Shown one piece after another: positions 7,928-16,844 of a DNA stretch of 64,000 nt. The notes under the pieces were generated by a model that saw only the letters and a list, made by a program, of their open reading frames with translations, did no database searches and was not told the origin of the DNA. The DNA lies in NCBI RefSeq assembly GCF_026642255.1, contig NZ_CP113264.1, forward strand, positions 124,001 to 188,000, given 5' to 3'. Position 1 is the first letter of the stretch, and each line of letters opens with the position of its first letter. The position numbers and the translations under genes were made by a program. Source of the stretch: Streptomonospora nanhaiensis (GTDB lineage: Bacteria; Actinomycetota; Actinomycetes; Streptosporangiales; Streptosporangiaceae).

Positions 7928-10321
7928 TCAGTCCCCGTCCCTGCCGTGGGGCAGGTGCGCGGGCTGCACGGGGAGCCAGTCCTCGTCGGGGCCCGTGCCG
8001 CTGGCGGTACCGCCGCCGTTGCTCAGGAACACGTTGACCGTGGCCCCCTCCGGGAGCCGCGTGCCCGGGTCGGGGTTGACCGCGGCCACCGAGCCCTCGG
8101 GCTCGCCGGACCGGACCCGGGTCTGGGACACGTTGACCGAGTAGCCCGCGGCCTGGAGGGCGGCCACCGCGTCGTTCTCCGGCTGGCCGACCACGTTGGG
8201 CACCCCGCCGTCGTCGCTGGCGGGGCTGGCCTCGTCGTCCGGCTCGGGAGCCCTGGGTCCGGAGGTCGATCCGAACCTGCCGGGAGCCGAGGGCAGCTGC
8301 TCCACCTCGACGCCCTCGTGGGCGCCGCGCATGGTCTCCTGCCAGATCGGCCCGGGGATCGTGGCGCCGTACACCACGCCGAAGTGCCGGTCGCCGATGG
8401 TGACGTTGCGCAGCGGGTGCTGCTGCGGGCCGCGCGGGTCGCCGACGAAGACGGCGCCGGCCATCTGCGGGGTGAACCCGGCGAACCAGGCCGCCGCCGA
8501 ACCGTCGGTGGTACCGGTCTTGCCCGCCGTGGGACGGCCGATGCCGAGCGAGCTCGCCGTGCCGCCGTTGAAGGTCTGCGACAGCAGGTAGGCCACGCCG
8601 TCGGCGACATCCTCGTCGATCGCCCGCGAGCACTCCGGCTCGATGTCGATCGTGGTGCCCGACTGGCGGTCCTCGATCTGGGAGATGGCCTGCGGCTCGC
8701 AGTACATCCCGCCGGAGGCGAAGGTCGCGTAGGCGTTGGACACCCGGAGCGGGGAGACCTCCTCGCTGCCCAGCGTGAAGCTGCTGTTGGCGAGCGAGTT
8801 CTCGTTCTCCGTGAACTTGGTGCCGTCGGCGCGCTGGAGTCCGAGCGTCTCGGCCATCTCCATCACGTCGCAGATCCCCACCTGCCTCTGGAGCTGGGCG
8901 AAGTAGGTGTTGGACGACGCCTTGGTCCCGGAGACCATGTTGTGCGTGGTGTTGGACCTGGTGTCGCCCGAGTTGCTCGGTGTCCACGTGGCCAGGGTGC
9001 CGCCGTTGCAGCTGCGCTGGCCGGAGACGGACACGCTGGTGGGCGAGTTGAACGAGGTGCTGAAGGGGAGCCCCTCGTCCAGTGCCGCGGCGAGGGTGAT
9101 CGCCTTGAAGGTCGACCCGGCCTGGAAGCCGCTGCTGCCGCCCCGGTCGGCGTCGGTCGCGAAGTTGATGGACGTCTCGCCGAGCTTGCTCTCGTCCGGC
9201 CCGTAGTTGCGGCTCTGGACCATGCCGAGGATGTGTCCGGTGCCGGGCTCGATGACCACCTCGGCGGCCACCTTGCGCGACTCGTTCTCGCGGGGGACCC
9301 ACTTGTCGACGGCGGCCTGCCCGGCCTCCTGGGTCTGCGGGTCCAGGGTGGTGTGGATCTCCAGGCCCGCGGTGCGCAGCCAGCGCGCCCGCTCGGTCTC
9401 GTTGGGGCCGAAGCGCTCGTCCTGCTCGATCTCCTGGACGACGTAGTCGCAGAAGAAGGGCTGGTCGCTGGGCACGCACCCGTTGGGCGGGGTGTCCAGG
9501 TCCAGGTCCATGCCCTCGGACTTGGCCTCCTCGGCCTCGGCCTCGGTGACGGCGCCGGTCGCCACCATGCGGTCCAGGACCACGTTGCGGCGCTCGATGG
9601 TCTGGTCGGGGAAGAAGCGGGGGTTGTACAGGTAGGGGTAGCGGACCAGGCCGGCGATGGTCGCCGCCTGGTGCAGCTCCAGGTCGCTGGCGGGCACCTG
9701 GAAGAAGTGCTGGGCGGCGGACTCGACCCCGTACGCGCCGTCGCTGAAGTAGGCGATGTTCAGGTAGCCCTCGAGGATCTCGTCCTTGGACATCCTCTGC
9801 TCCAGGGCCACGGCGTAGCGCAGCTCCCGGATCTTGCGGGCGATGGACTCCTCACGCGCGTGGTCGAGCTCCTCCTGGGAGGTGGCCGCCTCGATCTGCA
9901 CGTTCTTGACGTACTGCTGTGTGATGGAGGACGCGCCCTCGGTGTTGCCGCCCATGGTGCGCACTGCCGCGCGCAGGGTGCCGGACACGTCGAGGCCGCC
10001 GTGCTCGTAGAAGCGGGCGTCCTCGATGGCGAGGATGGCGTCGACCATGAGCGGTGAGACGTCGTCGAGTTCGACGAGCTCCCGGTTCTGGTCGAAGATC
10101 TCCGCGATGACGCCGCCCTCGCTGTCGTAGATCGTGGACCGCTGAGGGGGCGGCGGAGTCTCGAGGTTGCTGGGCATGTCCAGGAAGCCGCTGGCGACGT
10201 TGCGCGCGGTGATGCCCAGACCACCGACGGCAGGAAGGGCGAGCGCGGCGACGAGGAGGCCCGCGATGACGCCTACGACGACCAGTTGGCTGATTCTTTG
10301 AAGCAATGTCCCCTGACCCAC
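7928..10321 (-). CDS. Class A penicillin-binding protein with PASTA domain (PonA2-like)
   Basis: A bifunctional peptidoglycan glycosyltransferase/transpeptidase of 797 residues. One N-terminal membrane helix (about 10-35) is followed by a GT51 domain with EDARFYEHGG (Glu100) and GASSITQQ, then a transpeptidase domain with Ser403 in GSTFKAITL, the SSN motif and Lys601 in KTGTTDG. Next come a Pro/Asp-rich linker, one PASTA domain (VPNVVGQPENDAVAALQAAG) and a short tail. The enzyme acts outside the membrane; PASTA domains bind muropeptides or beta-lactams. The start is GTG with TAGTCT 6 nt upstream, suggesting a leaderless mRNA. It is divergent from wblA, as ponA2 is from whiB4 in M. tuberculosis. 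Confidence 0.95.
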   Translation of the reverse strand: MGQGTLLQRISQLVVVGVIAGLLVAALALPAVGGLGITARNVASGFLDMPSNLETPPPPQRSTIYDSEGGVIAEIFDQNRELVELDDVSPLMVDAILAIEDARFYEHGGLDVSGTLRAAVRTMGGNTEGASSITQQYVKNVQIEAATSQEELDHAREESIARKIRELRYAVALEQRMSKDEILEGYLNIAYFSDGAYGVESAAQHFFQVPASDLELHQAATIAGLVRYPYLYNPRFFPDQTIERRNVVLDRMVATGAVTEAEAEEAKSEGMDLDLDTPPNGCVPSDQPFFCDYVVQEIEQDERFGPNETERARWLRTAGLEIHTTLDPQTQEAGQAAVDKWVPRENESRKVAAEVVIEPGTGHILGMVQSRNYGPDESKLGETSINFATDADRGGSSGFQAGSTFKAITLAAALDEGLPFSTSFNSPTSVSVSGQRSCNGGTLATWTPSNSGDTRSNTTHNMVSGTKASSNTYFAQLQRQVGICDVMEMAETLGLQRADGTKFTENENSLANSSFTLGSEEVSPLRVSNAYATFASGGMYCEPQAISQIEDRQSGTTIDIEPECSRAIDEDVADGVAYLLSQTFNGGTASSLGIGRPTAGKTGTTDGSAAAWFAGFTPQMAGAVFVGDPRGPQQHPLRNVTIGDRHFGVVYGATIPGPIWQETMRGAHEGVEVEQLPSAPGRFGSTSGPRAPEPDDEASPASDDGGVPNVVGQPENDAVAALQAAGYSVNVSQTRVRSGEPEGSVAAVNPDPGTRLPEGATVNVFLSNGGGTASGTGPDEDWLPVQPAHLPHGRDGD

Positions 10322-10327
10322 CCCATC

Positions 10328-10333
10328 AGACTA
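10328..10333 (-). promoter_or_regulatory. Leaderless -10 element of PBP gene
   Basis: TAGTCT on the minus strand, 6 nt before the GTG at 10321. Confidence 0.45.
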
Positions 10334-10758
10334 AGTGACCACGGACGCGCACAGTGGTGCGATCTGAACCGGTTTGTGCGCGAGCGCGCTGAGATGCCCG
10401 CACTGTCGCGCGAGCGGTGCCCCCATGCCATCTTTTCACGGTTATCGCTGACCACTCGTTGCGCGGTTCGACGCAGCAGGGGATGCCGCCCATCCGACGC
10501 GGAGCGCTACCGCGTCCTTACGCAATGGCCCGAGCGGGCCATCTTCAGTGGGATGGGAAGTGGGTCGAGTGGGTTCTGTTGGTGCGGCGTCCGGATCCGT
10601 AATTTCTAGACGGCAGGGGTGGGCGTGGAACCACCGCACCCCACGCGGCAGCGGGAGCGTACCGTGTTCTTCCCACCCAACCAGAGCACGCGAGTGTCTG
10701 GAACCCCGGGAACCCCGCTGACGCACGATTCGGGTGCGCACACAGGGGAGTAGGGCAC
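10334..10758. other. Divergent control region of PBP and wblA
   Basis: About 425 bp with no credible gene; short open frames in it lack coding bias. wblA homologues characteristically have a long upstream region, and most of this stretch is probably the wblA promoter and leader. A directly repeated GGAACCCC lies near 10700-10715. Small stretches near 10430-10460 and 10600 are lower in GC than the surroundings. Confidence 0.5.
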
Positions 10759-11088
10759 ATGTGGACCAACCAGTGGACGACGATGGCACGTTGCCGAGAG
10801 GTCGACCCGGACGCTCTGTTCGTCCAGGGGGCGGCGCAGCACCGGGCCAAGCTCATCTGTCAGGAGTGCCCGGTGCGCACCGAGTGCCTGGCCGACGCCC
10901 TCGACAACCGGGTGGAGTTCGGTGTCTGGGGCGGGATGACCGAACGCGAGCGGCGGGCCCTGTTGCGCAAGCACCCCGGCGTCCCCGACTGGGGGCCGCT
11001 CCTGGAGGAGGCCCGACGTGAGGGCGGGGGAGACCTCTCCCACTACGCGGACACCCTCGGCGCGGGCGTCGGCGAGCCCTCCGCCTGA
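10759..11088 (+). CDS. wblA: WhiB-family iron-sulfur regulator WblA (WhiB4-like)
   Basis: A 109-residue WhiB-like protein. Four cysteines (CREVD, then CQECPVRTEC) should bind a 4Fe-4S cluster; the glycine-rich GVWGG turn and Arg-rich TERERRALLRK follow. DALFVQGAAQ and CLADALDNRVEFGVWGGMTE closely match Streptomyces WblA. Position beside a PonA2-like PBP and two ArsA-like ATPases is also that of wblA and of mycobacterial whiB4. In those genera it is a redox- or NO-sensitive regulator affecting development, antibiotic production or oxidative stress. A GGGGAG site precedes the ATG. Confidence 0.94.
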   Translation: MWTNQWTTMARCREVDPDALFVQGAAQHRAKLICQECPVRTECLADALDNRVEFGVWGGMTERERRALLRKHPGVPDWGPLLEEARREGGGDLSHYADTLGAGVGEPSA

Positions 11089-11097
11089 ACCCCGGCG

Positions 11098-12282
11098 CTA
11101 GCGTCCTCCTGCCGCGGCGGCGAGGGCGCCGCCGATCCGGCGCAGCCCCTCCAGATCGTGCACGTCCTCCGGCAGGGCGGCCACCTCGGCCACGCGCAGG
11201 TCCGGGTGGGAGGACAGCAGGGCGTCGCGCAGCCCGACCTCGCGCCCGCGCACACGGACCCGTTCCGCGTGCAGGCGCAGTGCGGCGGACGCCAGCGGGT
11301 GGACGCCCCCCTCCTCCAGCGAGGCGGCGGCGGACTCGGCGTCCGCCGCGCCCAGCGACGAGCCCGCGCCCTCCGGCAGGGGGTGGGTGCGGTTGACGAC
11401 GACCCCGGCCAGCGGCATGGCGTCGCCGGCCAGCCGGTCCACGAAGTAGGAGGCCTCGCGCATCGCGTCCGTGTCGGGGACGGCGACCACCACGAACGCC
11501 GTCCCCGGTGTCCGGAGCAGGCGGTAGGTGCGCTCCGCCCGTTTCTGGAACCCGCCGAACACCGTGTCGAAGGCGGACACGAACGACCGCAGGTCGTCGA
11601 GGAACTGCTTCCCCACGATCCTGCCGATCGTCGAGGTCACCAGGTTGAACCCGGCCCCCAGCAGCCGGAAGGCGCCGGTGCTCGCCGGGGCGCTCAGGAA
11701 CCTGATGAGCCTGCCGTCCAGGAACCGGCCCAGCCGCTCGGGCGCGTCGAGGAAGTCCAGCGCGGACCTGCTGGGCGGGGTGTCCACCACGATCAGGTCC
11801 CAGTCCCCCGACTGCCGCAGCTGTCCCAGCTTCTCCATGGCCATGTACTCCTGTGTGCCGGAGAAGCTGGTGGAGAGGGTCTGGTAGAAGGGGTTGGCGA
11901 GGATCTGCCGGGCCCGCTCCGGGTCCGCGTGCTCCTCCACGACCTCGTCGAAGGTCCGCTTCATGTCGAGCATCATCGCGTGCATGCTGCCCCGGGCGCC
12001 CTCGGGCAGGGGGACGGGGCGCGGGGTGTTGTCCAGCGCCTCCACTCCCATGGACTGGGCCAGGCGCCGCGCCGGGTCCACGGTGATCACGACGGGGTGG
12101 CGCCCGCGCTCCGCGGCGCGCAGCCCCAGTGCGGCGGCGGTGGTGGTCTTGCCGACCCCGCCGGCCCCGCAGCACACGATGATCCGCGTCCCCGGGTCGT
12201 CCAGGAGCGCGTCGGTGTCGAGTGCCTTGGCACCGGTCCCCCCGCGGTTCGCGCGGCCGTCGTCCTCCGGTCCCGGGTTCAC
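11098..12282 (-). CDS. ArsA/GET3-like ATPase, second of pair
   Basis: A 394-residue P-loop ATPase of the SIMIBI class, annotated in many actinobacteria as anion-transporting ATPase. Walker A is GAGGVGKTTT near residue 38, the switch region is DPARRLAQSMG, and the Walker B-like strand is LIVVDTPPS. It has no arsenic-resistance partner genes, so arsenite export is unlikely. A GET3-like client-binding or WhiB-linked role is an inference from synteny (the same pair lies by whiB4 in M. tuberculosis). Its GTG start overlaps the TGA of the upstream ATPase (GTGA), so the two are translationally coupled and probably form a complex. Confidence 0.9.
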   Translation of the reverse strand: MNPGPEDDGRANRGGTGAKALDTDALLDDPGTRIIVCCGAGGVGKTTTAAALGLRAAERGRHPVVITVDPARRLAQSMGVEALDNTPRPVPLPEGARGSMHAMMLDMKRTFDEVVEEHADPERARQILANPFYQTLSTSFSGTQEYMAMEKLGQLRQSGDWDLIVVDTPPSRSALDFLDAPERLGRFLDGRLIRFLSAPASTGAFRLLGAGFNLVTSTIGRIVGKQFLDDLRSFVSAFDTVFGGFQKRAERTYRLLRTPGTAFVVVAVPDTDAMREASYFVDRLAGDAMPLAGVVVNRTHPLPEGAGSSLGAADAESAAASLEEGGVHPLASAALRLHAERVRVRGREVGLRDALLSSHPDLRVAEVAALPEDVHDLEGLRRIGGALAAAAGGR

Positions 12283-13325
12283 CGGCGCACCCCCTGCTCG
12301 GCCAGCCGCCGTGTGAGTTCGTCCAGGGCCGCCCGGTCCACGCCCCCCGCGAGGAGGGGGAGCTCGAGGAGGGGGCGGCCCAGGTCCTCCAGGTCCGACC
12401 GCACGCGTCGCTCCAACCGGACCCGCAGGGCGTGCCCGCGCACCTCGCCGGCCAGGGAGGCGGCGAGCTCCCGCGGGTTCTCCACACGTGCCTCCCCGAA
12501 CCCGGCGGCGAGTGCGTCGAGGTCCGGGCCGCCGCTCGCGGCGGCCTCCAGGGACGCGTCGTCGAGGAGCGGGGGGCGTGCCATGTTCACCAGCACCATC
12601 CCCGCCGCGAGCCCCAGCTCGGAGATCTCCGCGATCCCGTCCCGGGTCTCCTGGGCGGGCATCTCCTCCAGGAGCGTCACGAAGTGCACCAGGGTCCGGT
12701 CGGAGCGGATGACCTCCATGACCTTGTCGGCGTGGTTGCGGATCGGGCCCACCCGGGCCAGCCCCGCCACCTCGGAGTTCACGTTGAGGAACTGGGAGAT
12801 CCGCCCCGTCGGCGGGGCGTCCATCACCACGGCGTCGTAGTGGAAGGGCGCGGACGGATCGGCGGCGGAGGGCCTGCGGCGCGCGCCCCGGCGGCGCCGC
12901 ACCGCCTCGGTCGCCTTGCCGGTGAGCAGGACGTCGCGCAGCCCGGGGGCGATGGTGGTGGCGAAGTCCACGGCCCCGAGCCTGTTCAGCGCCTGCCCGG
13001 CCCGGCGCATGCCGTAGAACATCTCCAGGTACTCCAGGAGCGCCGCCTCGGCGTCGGCCGCCAGGACGGACACGCTCCCGCCGCCGGGGACGGAGAGCAT
13101 CTCGCGCTCCTCGTAGGGGAGCGGCGGGCTGCCGAGGAGGGTAGCGACGCCCTGGCGCCCCTCCACCTCGACCAGGAGCACGCGGCCACCGTCCGCGGCC
13201 AGCGCCTGGGCCAGCGCCGCGGCGATCGTGGTCTTGCCGGTCCCGCCCTTCCCGGTGACGATGTGCAGTCGCGCTCCCGCGCACGCATCCCCCGGATGCT
13301 GTGGTCCGTGCTCACGATCACTCAC
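12279..13325 (-). CDS. ArsA/GET3-like ATPase, first of pair
   Basis: A 348-residue partner of the downstream ATPase. The P-loop is HIVTGKGGTGKTTIAAALA near the N-terminus, followed by LLVEVEGRQGVATLL and the Walker B strand VVMDAPPTGRISQFL. The GTG at 13325 (VSDREHGPQ) is preferred because related proteins begin just before the P-loop; the open frame continues about 60 residues further but is low-complexity. The Shine-Dalgarno match is weak, so the start is uncertain by some codons. A run of Arg (VRRRRGARRRP) in the middle is unusual. It is divergent from the DUF4177-RidA operon. Confidence 0.88.
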   Translation of the reverse strand: MSDREHGPQHPGDACAGARLHIVTGKGGTGKTTIAAALAQALAADGGRVLLVEVEGRQGVATLLGSPPLPYEEREMLSVPGGGSVSVLAADAEAALLEYLEMFYGMRRAGQALNRLGAVDFATTIAPGLRDVLLTGKATEAVRRRRGARRRPSAADPSAPFHYDAVVMDAPPTGRISQFLNVNSEVAGLARVGPIRNHADKVMEVIRSDRTLVHFVTLLEEMPAQETRDGIAEISELGLAAGMVLVNMARPPLLDDASLEAAASGGPDLDALAAGFGEARVENPRELAASLAGEVRGHALRVRLERRVRSDLEDLGRPLLELPLLAGGVDRAALDELTRRLAEQGVRR

Positions 13326-13472
13326 CCCAGGGAGTCTATGTGGGCCTCCGGGGACGGGTGGGGAGAGGCGTCTGTGTGGGCGGGGAGGAGCACGGGTGAG
13401 TAGTGTGGCGGCGTTGACGTGCGGCGCCCCGCCTCGGTGGCGGGACGCCGGTGACCGATAGGGGTTGGACGC

Positions 13473-13646
13473 ATGAGCAAGTGGGAGTACCAGACGGTGG
13501 CGCTGCTGTCGCACGCCACCAAGCAGATCCTCGACAACTGGGGTTCCGACGGGTGGGAGCTCGTCTCCGTCGTGCCCGCCCCGCTCCCGGAGGGCACCGA
13601 CCCGCGCAACCAGCAGTACGTCGCCTACATGAAGCGCCAGCTCTGA
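13473..13646 (+). CDS. DUF4177 small protein
   Basis: A 57-residue protein starting MSKWEYQTVALL and containing NWGSDGWELVSVVP, the signature of DUF4177. These small cytosolic proteins are of unknown function. Its stop codon overlaps the RidA start (TGATG), so the two are cotranslated. The same pairing occurs in M. tuberculosis (Rv3678A with Rv3678c), which supports both start sites. Confidence 0.88.
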   Translation: MSKWEYQTVALLSHATKQILDNWGSDGWELVSVVPAPLPEGTDPRNQQYVAYMKRQL

Positions 13647-14107
13647 TGGCCACCCCCGAGGAGCGGATCGCGGAGCTGGGCCTGACCCTGCCGGAGGTGG
13701 CGGCCCCGGTGGCCTCCTACACGCCGACGGTGCGCAGCGGGGCCCACGTGTACGTGTCCGGTCAGCTGCCGTTCGTGGAGGGCGAGCTGCCCGCCACGGG
13801 CAAGGTCGGCGCGGAGGTCACCCCGGAGGCCGCCCGCGATCTGGCCGCGCTCTGCGCGCTCAACGCCATCGCCGCGGTGCGCGCCGAGGTCGGCGAGCTG
13901 TCCGACGTGGTCAGGATCGTCAAGGTGGGCGGCTTCGTGGCCAGCACCCCCGACTTCACCGGCCAGCCCGGTGTGATCAACGGCGCCAGCGACCTGCTCG
14001 CCCGGGTCTTCGGCGACGCCGGGGTGCACGCCCGCGCGGCGGTCGGGGTGGCGGCCCTGCCGCTCGACTCCCCGGTCGAGGTCGACATGATCGTCGAGGT
14101 CCGCTGA
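13646..14107 (+). CDS. RidA-family protein
   Basis: A 153-residue Rid/YjgF/YER057c-family protein, longer than E. coli RidA, with a helical N-terminal extension (EERIAELGLTLPEV). Family segments are SGAHVYVSGQLPF, LNAIAAVRAEVGELSDVVRIVKVGGFV and an RAAVGVAALPLDSPVEVDMIVEV end with the conserved strand. RidA itself deaminates reactive enamine/imine intermediates; this member carries Ala where the catalytic Arg of RidA lies, so imine deaminase activity is uncertain. The ATG at 13646 overlaps the DUF4177 stop, and a hairpin at 14130-14156 follows. Confidence 0.88.
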   Translation: MATPEERIAELGLTLPEVAAPVASYTPTVRSGAHVYVSGQLPFVEGELPATGKVGAEVTPEAARDLAALCALNAIAAVRAEVGELSDVVRIVKVGGFVASTPDFTGQPGVINGASDLLARVFGDAGVHARAAVGVAALPLDSPVEVDMIVEVR

Positions 14108-14129
14108 GCGGTTCCCCGTGAGGCCGGGC

Positions 14130-14156
14130 AGGCCGCGCCGGTCGGCGGCGCGGCCT
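14130..14156 (+). terminator. Hairpin after RidA gene
   Basis: Stem AGGCCGCGCC/GGCGCGGCCT with a 7-nt loop, just downstream of the RidA stop and before the Nudix gene ribosome-binding site. Probably a terminator or attenuator. Confidence 0.55.
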
Positions 14157-14185
14157 CCGGCCCCGAGACCCGGGAGGGTATGCCG

Positions 14186-15031
14186 ATGCCGGAGCAGGGA
14201 GGGGCCGCCCGGCCCAGGCCGGCCGCCACGGTGATGCTGCTGCGCCCCGCGCGGGGCGGCCAGGCCCGGGGCGGGCGCGGGGAGGGGCCGATGGAGGTCC
14301 TGCTCATGCGCAGGGTCCGCTCCATGGGCTTCGCGCCGGGCGCCTACGTCTTCCCGGGCGGAGGAGTGGACGAGAGGGACGCCGACGGGGACCTTCCCTG
14401 GACCGGTCCGTCCCCGCTGGAGTGGGCGCGGACACTCGGCACCGACGTGCGGATGGCGCGTGCGCTGGTGTGCGCCGCCGTCCGCGAGACCTTCGAGGAG
14501 ACCGGCGTGCTGCTGGCGAGTGCGCCGGAGCGCGCCGGGGAGCCGGCCATCACCCTCGACACGGCGTCCGAGGAGTGGGAGAGGGACCGGCTGGGGCTGA
14601 TCGACCGCTCCCGCTCCTTCACGGGGGTGCTCTCCCGGCGCGGGCTGGTGCTCAGGTCGGAGTGGCTCCGGGCGTGGTCGCGCTGGATCACGCCCCGCGC
14701 CCAGCCGCGCCGCTACGACACCTGGTTCTTCGCCGCGGAGCTTCCGCCGGGCCAGGCCTCGCGCGACGTCGGCGGCGAGGCCGACCTCACGGCCTGGACC
14801 GATCCGTCCCTGGTCGCCCCGGAATGGGCGGCGGGCCGCATGCCCATGCTGCCGCCCACGGTGGTCACGTGCGCCGAGCTCGCCGAGTGCCGGACCCTGG
14901 AGGGTGTACGGAAGGCGCGACGGGATATCGTCCCCTTTGAACCGGAAGTTCGGGAAGTCAACGGTCGGATCCGCGTCGTCGCCCCCGACGGGGTGGAGTA
15001 CCCCCTGCCGAATCCCGGTGCGGCCCCGTGA
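14186..15031 (+). CDS. Nudix hydrolase
   Basis: A 281-residue Nudix-superfamily pyrophosphohydrolase. The Nudix box is split by an insertion: the glycine-rich part is GAYVFPGGGVDERD and, about 45 residues later, AAVRETFEETGVLL supplies the metal-binding REx2EExG. It ends with PFEPEVREVNGRIRVVAPDG. It resembles the RNase LS/NUDT19-type group that precedes MBL-fold hydrolases in actinobacteria; the substrate is unknown. The second ATG (14186) is favoured over 14180 because GGGAGG at 14172 is then 8 nt away. It is likely cotranscribed with the MBL gene. Confidence 0.87.
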   Translation: MPEQGGAARPRPAATVMLLRPARGGQARGGRGEGPMEVLLMRRVRSMGFAPGAYVFPGGGVDERDADGDLPWTGPSPLEWARTLGTDVRMARALVCAAVRETFEETGVLLASAPERAGEPAITLDTASEEWERDRLGLIDRSRSFTGVLSRRGLVLRSEWLRAWSRWITPRAQPRRYDTWFFAAELPPGQASRDVGGEADLTAWTDPSLVAPEWAAGRMPMLPPTVVTCAELAECRTLEGVRKARRDIVPFEPEVREVNGRIRVVAPDGVEYPLPNPGAAP

Positions 15032-15138
15032 GGGTGCGCACGTCACCGTGCGGACCGCGTGGCCGCGGGACGGGTTCCGGGGTTCGCCGCCCGCGGTCCT
15101 CCGGACCGGTCCGGTCTCGGCGATCGAAGCGAGGTGCG

Positions 15139-15945
15139 ATGAGGATCGACGGTTCCGGGACGCTGCGCGCCAGTTGTGTGCTGTGCCCCAATCCTGGCCC
15201 GATGACGTTGGAGGGGACCAACACCTGGATCCTGCGCGAGCCCGGCGCCCGCGGGGTCGTGGTCGTGGACCCCGGCCCCCACGACGAGCGCCACCTGGAG
15301 AGGGTGGCGCGGACCGTGCAGGAGCAGGGCGCGCAGGTACAGATGGCGGTGGTCACCCACCGGCACCCCGACCACGCCGAGGGCGCCCGCTACTTCGCCG
15401 AGCTGACCGGGGCCCCCGTGCACGCGGTCGACCCGGAGGTGCGGGTCGGCGGCCACGGCCTGTCCGACGGCGACACCCTGGAGGCCGACGGCCTGGTACT
15501 GACGGTCGTCGCCACCCCCGGGCACACCGACGACTCGGTGTGCCTCCTGGTCGGCGCGGACAACGCCGTCCTGACCGGGGACACGGTCCTGGGGCACGGC
15601 ACGACCGTGATCGACGGCGACGACGGCCTCGGTCCCTACATGGACTCGCTGTACAGGCTGCGGGACCTCGTGCGGGAGCAGGGTGTGCGCACCCTCCTGC
15701 CCGGGCACGGACCGATCCTGACCGCGCCCGCGGAGGCGCTGTCCTCCTACATCGCGCACCGGGAGTCGCGCCTGGAGCAGGTCCGGGAGGCCGTGAACGC
15801 CGGCGCGACCGGGGTCGGCGCCGTCGTGGACCGTGTCTACCCCGACGTCGACGAGCAGATCCGGTTCGCCGCGGAGTCGTCGGTGCGCGCCCAGCTGCGC
15901 TACCTGGCCTCGCTCGGTGAGCTCCCGGTCGGCAACGAGCCGTAG
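15139..15945 (+). CDS. MBL-fold metallo-hydrolase (LACTB2-like)
   Basis: A 268-residue metallo-beta-lactamase-fold enzyme. The zinc motif is THRHPDHAEGA (HxHxDH), followed by the later ligands in TPGHTDDS, TGDTV and LPGHG. MTLEGTNTW at the start and the C-terminal winged region are typical of the LACTB2-like group, whose characterised members are nucleases or general hydrolases. The ATG at 15139 has GAGG in front; the frame is open further upstream without a ribosome-binding site. In M. tuberculosis the equivalent gene (Rv3677c) also lies beside crp. Confidence 0.9.
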   Translation: MRIDGSGTLRASCVLCPNPGPMTLEGTNTWILREPGARGVVVVDPGPHDERHLERVARTVQEQGAQVQMAVVTHRHPDHAEGARYFAELTGAPVHAVDPEVRVGGHGLSDGDTLEADGLVLTVVATPGHTDDSVCLLVGADNAVLTGDTVLGHGTTVIDGDDGLGPYMDSLYRLRDLVREQGVRTLLPGHGPILTAPAEALSSYIAHRESRLEQVREAVNAGATGVGAVVDRVYPDVDEQIRFAAESSVRAQLRYLASLGELPVGNEP

Positions 15946-16034
15946 CCCCGGGCGGACGGGCACCGCCCGGCAGGCGCGCGCACGGGGCCTTCCGAGCCGC
16001 CGCAGAGGGGCGGCGCGCCGCGGGGTCCGGACAG

Positions 16035-16076
16035 CGCTGTGGCCGCCCACCCCGGGGGGAGAGCGGCCACACAGCG
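16035..16076. terminator. Bidirectional terminator between MBL gene and crp
   Basis: Stem CGCTGTGGCCGC pairing with GCGGCCACACAGCG (2-nt bulge) across an 18-nt loop, located between convergent genes. Confidence 0.7.
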
Positions 16077-16110
16077 TGTCCGCCGGGCGCCCGTCCGGGC
16101 GCCGGAGGTT

Positions 16111-16797
16111 CTAACGGGCCCGGCGGCGCATCCGCTCGACGTCGAGCAGGACGACGGCCTTGGCCTCGATGCGCAGCCAGCCGCGCAGCGCGAACTCGGC
16201 GAGCGCCTTGTTGACCGTCTCGCGCGAGGCGCCGACCAGCTGGGCGAGCTCCTCCTGGGTGAGGTCGTGGTGGACGTGCAGGCCGTCCTCGCCCTCCTTG
16301 CCGAACTTGTCGGCGAGCTCCAGGAGCGCCTTGGCCACACGGCCCGGCACGTCGGTGAAGACGAGGTCCGCCATCACGTCGTTGGTCCGGCGCAGCCTGG
16401 CCGCCAGTGCCTTGAGCAGCTGGAGCGAGACGTGCGGACGGCTCGACAGGAACGGGCGCAGGTCGTCGTGGCCCAGCCCGGCGAGCACCGAGTCGGTCAC
16501 GGCGACGGCGCTCGCGGTGCGCGGGCGCGGGTCGAACAGCGACAGTTCACCGAACATCTCACTGGGGCCGAGCACCCCGAGCAGGTTCTCGCGGCCGTCC
16601 ACGGCCGTGCGGGTCAGCTTGACCTTCCCGCTGAGGATCACGTACAGGCGGTCGCCCTCGTCGCCCTCGCTGAACAGGGTCTGCCCGCGTCCGAGGCGTA
16701 CCTCGCTCACCGATGAGCGGAGCGCCGCCGTGTCCTCCTCGTCGAGAGCCTCGAACAGAGGGGCCTTCCGCAGCACCTCGTTGATCTCGTCCACCAC
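16111..16797 (-). CDS. crp: Crp/Fnr-family cAMP receptor protein
   Basis: A 228-residue cAMP-responsive regulator. The N-terminal cyclic-nucleotide fold contains the phosphate-binding cassette FGELSLFDPRPRTASA; a long dimer helix and a C-terminal winged helix (LTQEELAQLVGASRETVNKAL) follow. The sequence and position next to nth match Streptomyces Crp and M. tuberculosis Rv3676, which control germination, carbon use or persistence. The GTG start follows GAGGAGG. A near-perfect Crp palindrome lies 30 bp upstream of the start, suggesting autoregulation. Confidence 0.95.
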   Translation of the reverse strand: MVDEINEVLRKAPLFEALDEEDTAALRSSVSEVRLGRGQTLFSEGDEGDRLYVILSGKVKLTRTAVDGRENLLGVLGPSEMFGELSLFDPRPRTASAVAVTDSVLAGLGHDDLRPFLSSRPHVSLQLLKALAARLRRTNDVMADLVFTDVPGRVAKALLELADKFGKEGEDGLHVHHDLTQEELAQLVGASRETVNKALAEFALRGWLRIEAKAVVLLDVERMRRRAR

Positions 16798-16826
16798 ACG
16801 TCCTCCTCAGAACCTGACCGTCAACA

Positions 16827-16844
16827 GTGTGACGTATATCGCAC
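16827..16844. promoter_or_regulatory. Putative Crp operator in front of crp
   Basis: GTGTGA-CGTATA-TCGCAC, a palindrome with five of six matches per half and close to the Crp consensus (TGTGA-N6-TCACA). It lies 30 bp before the crp start in the crp-nth divergent region and could serve both genes, though it is about 240 bp from nth. Confidence 0.6.

Noticed and set aside
7865..10057. Open frame of 730 codons on the plus strand
   Set aside because: Shadow of the PBP gene, which has complete GT51 and transpeptidase motifs on the other strand.
11098..13325. Arsenic-resistance operon suggested by two ArsA-like ATPases
   Set aside because: No ArsB, ArsC or ArsR genes; the pair belongs to the wblA/whiB4-linked group.
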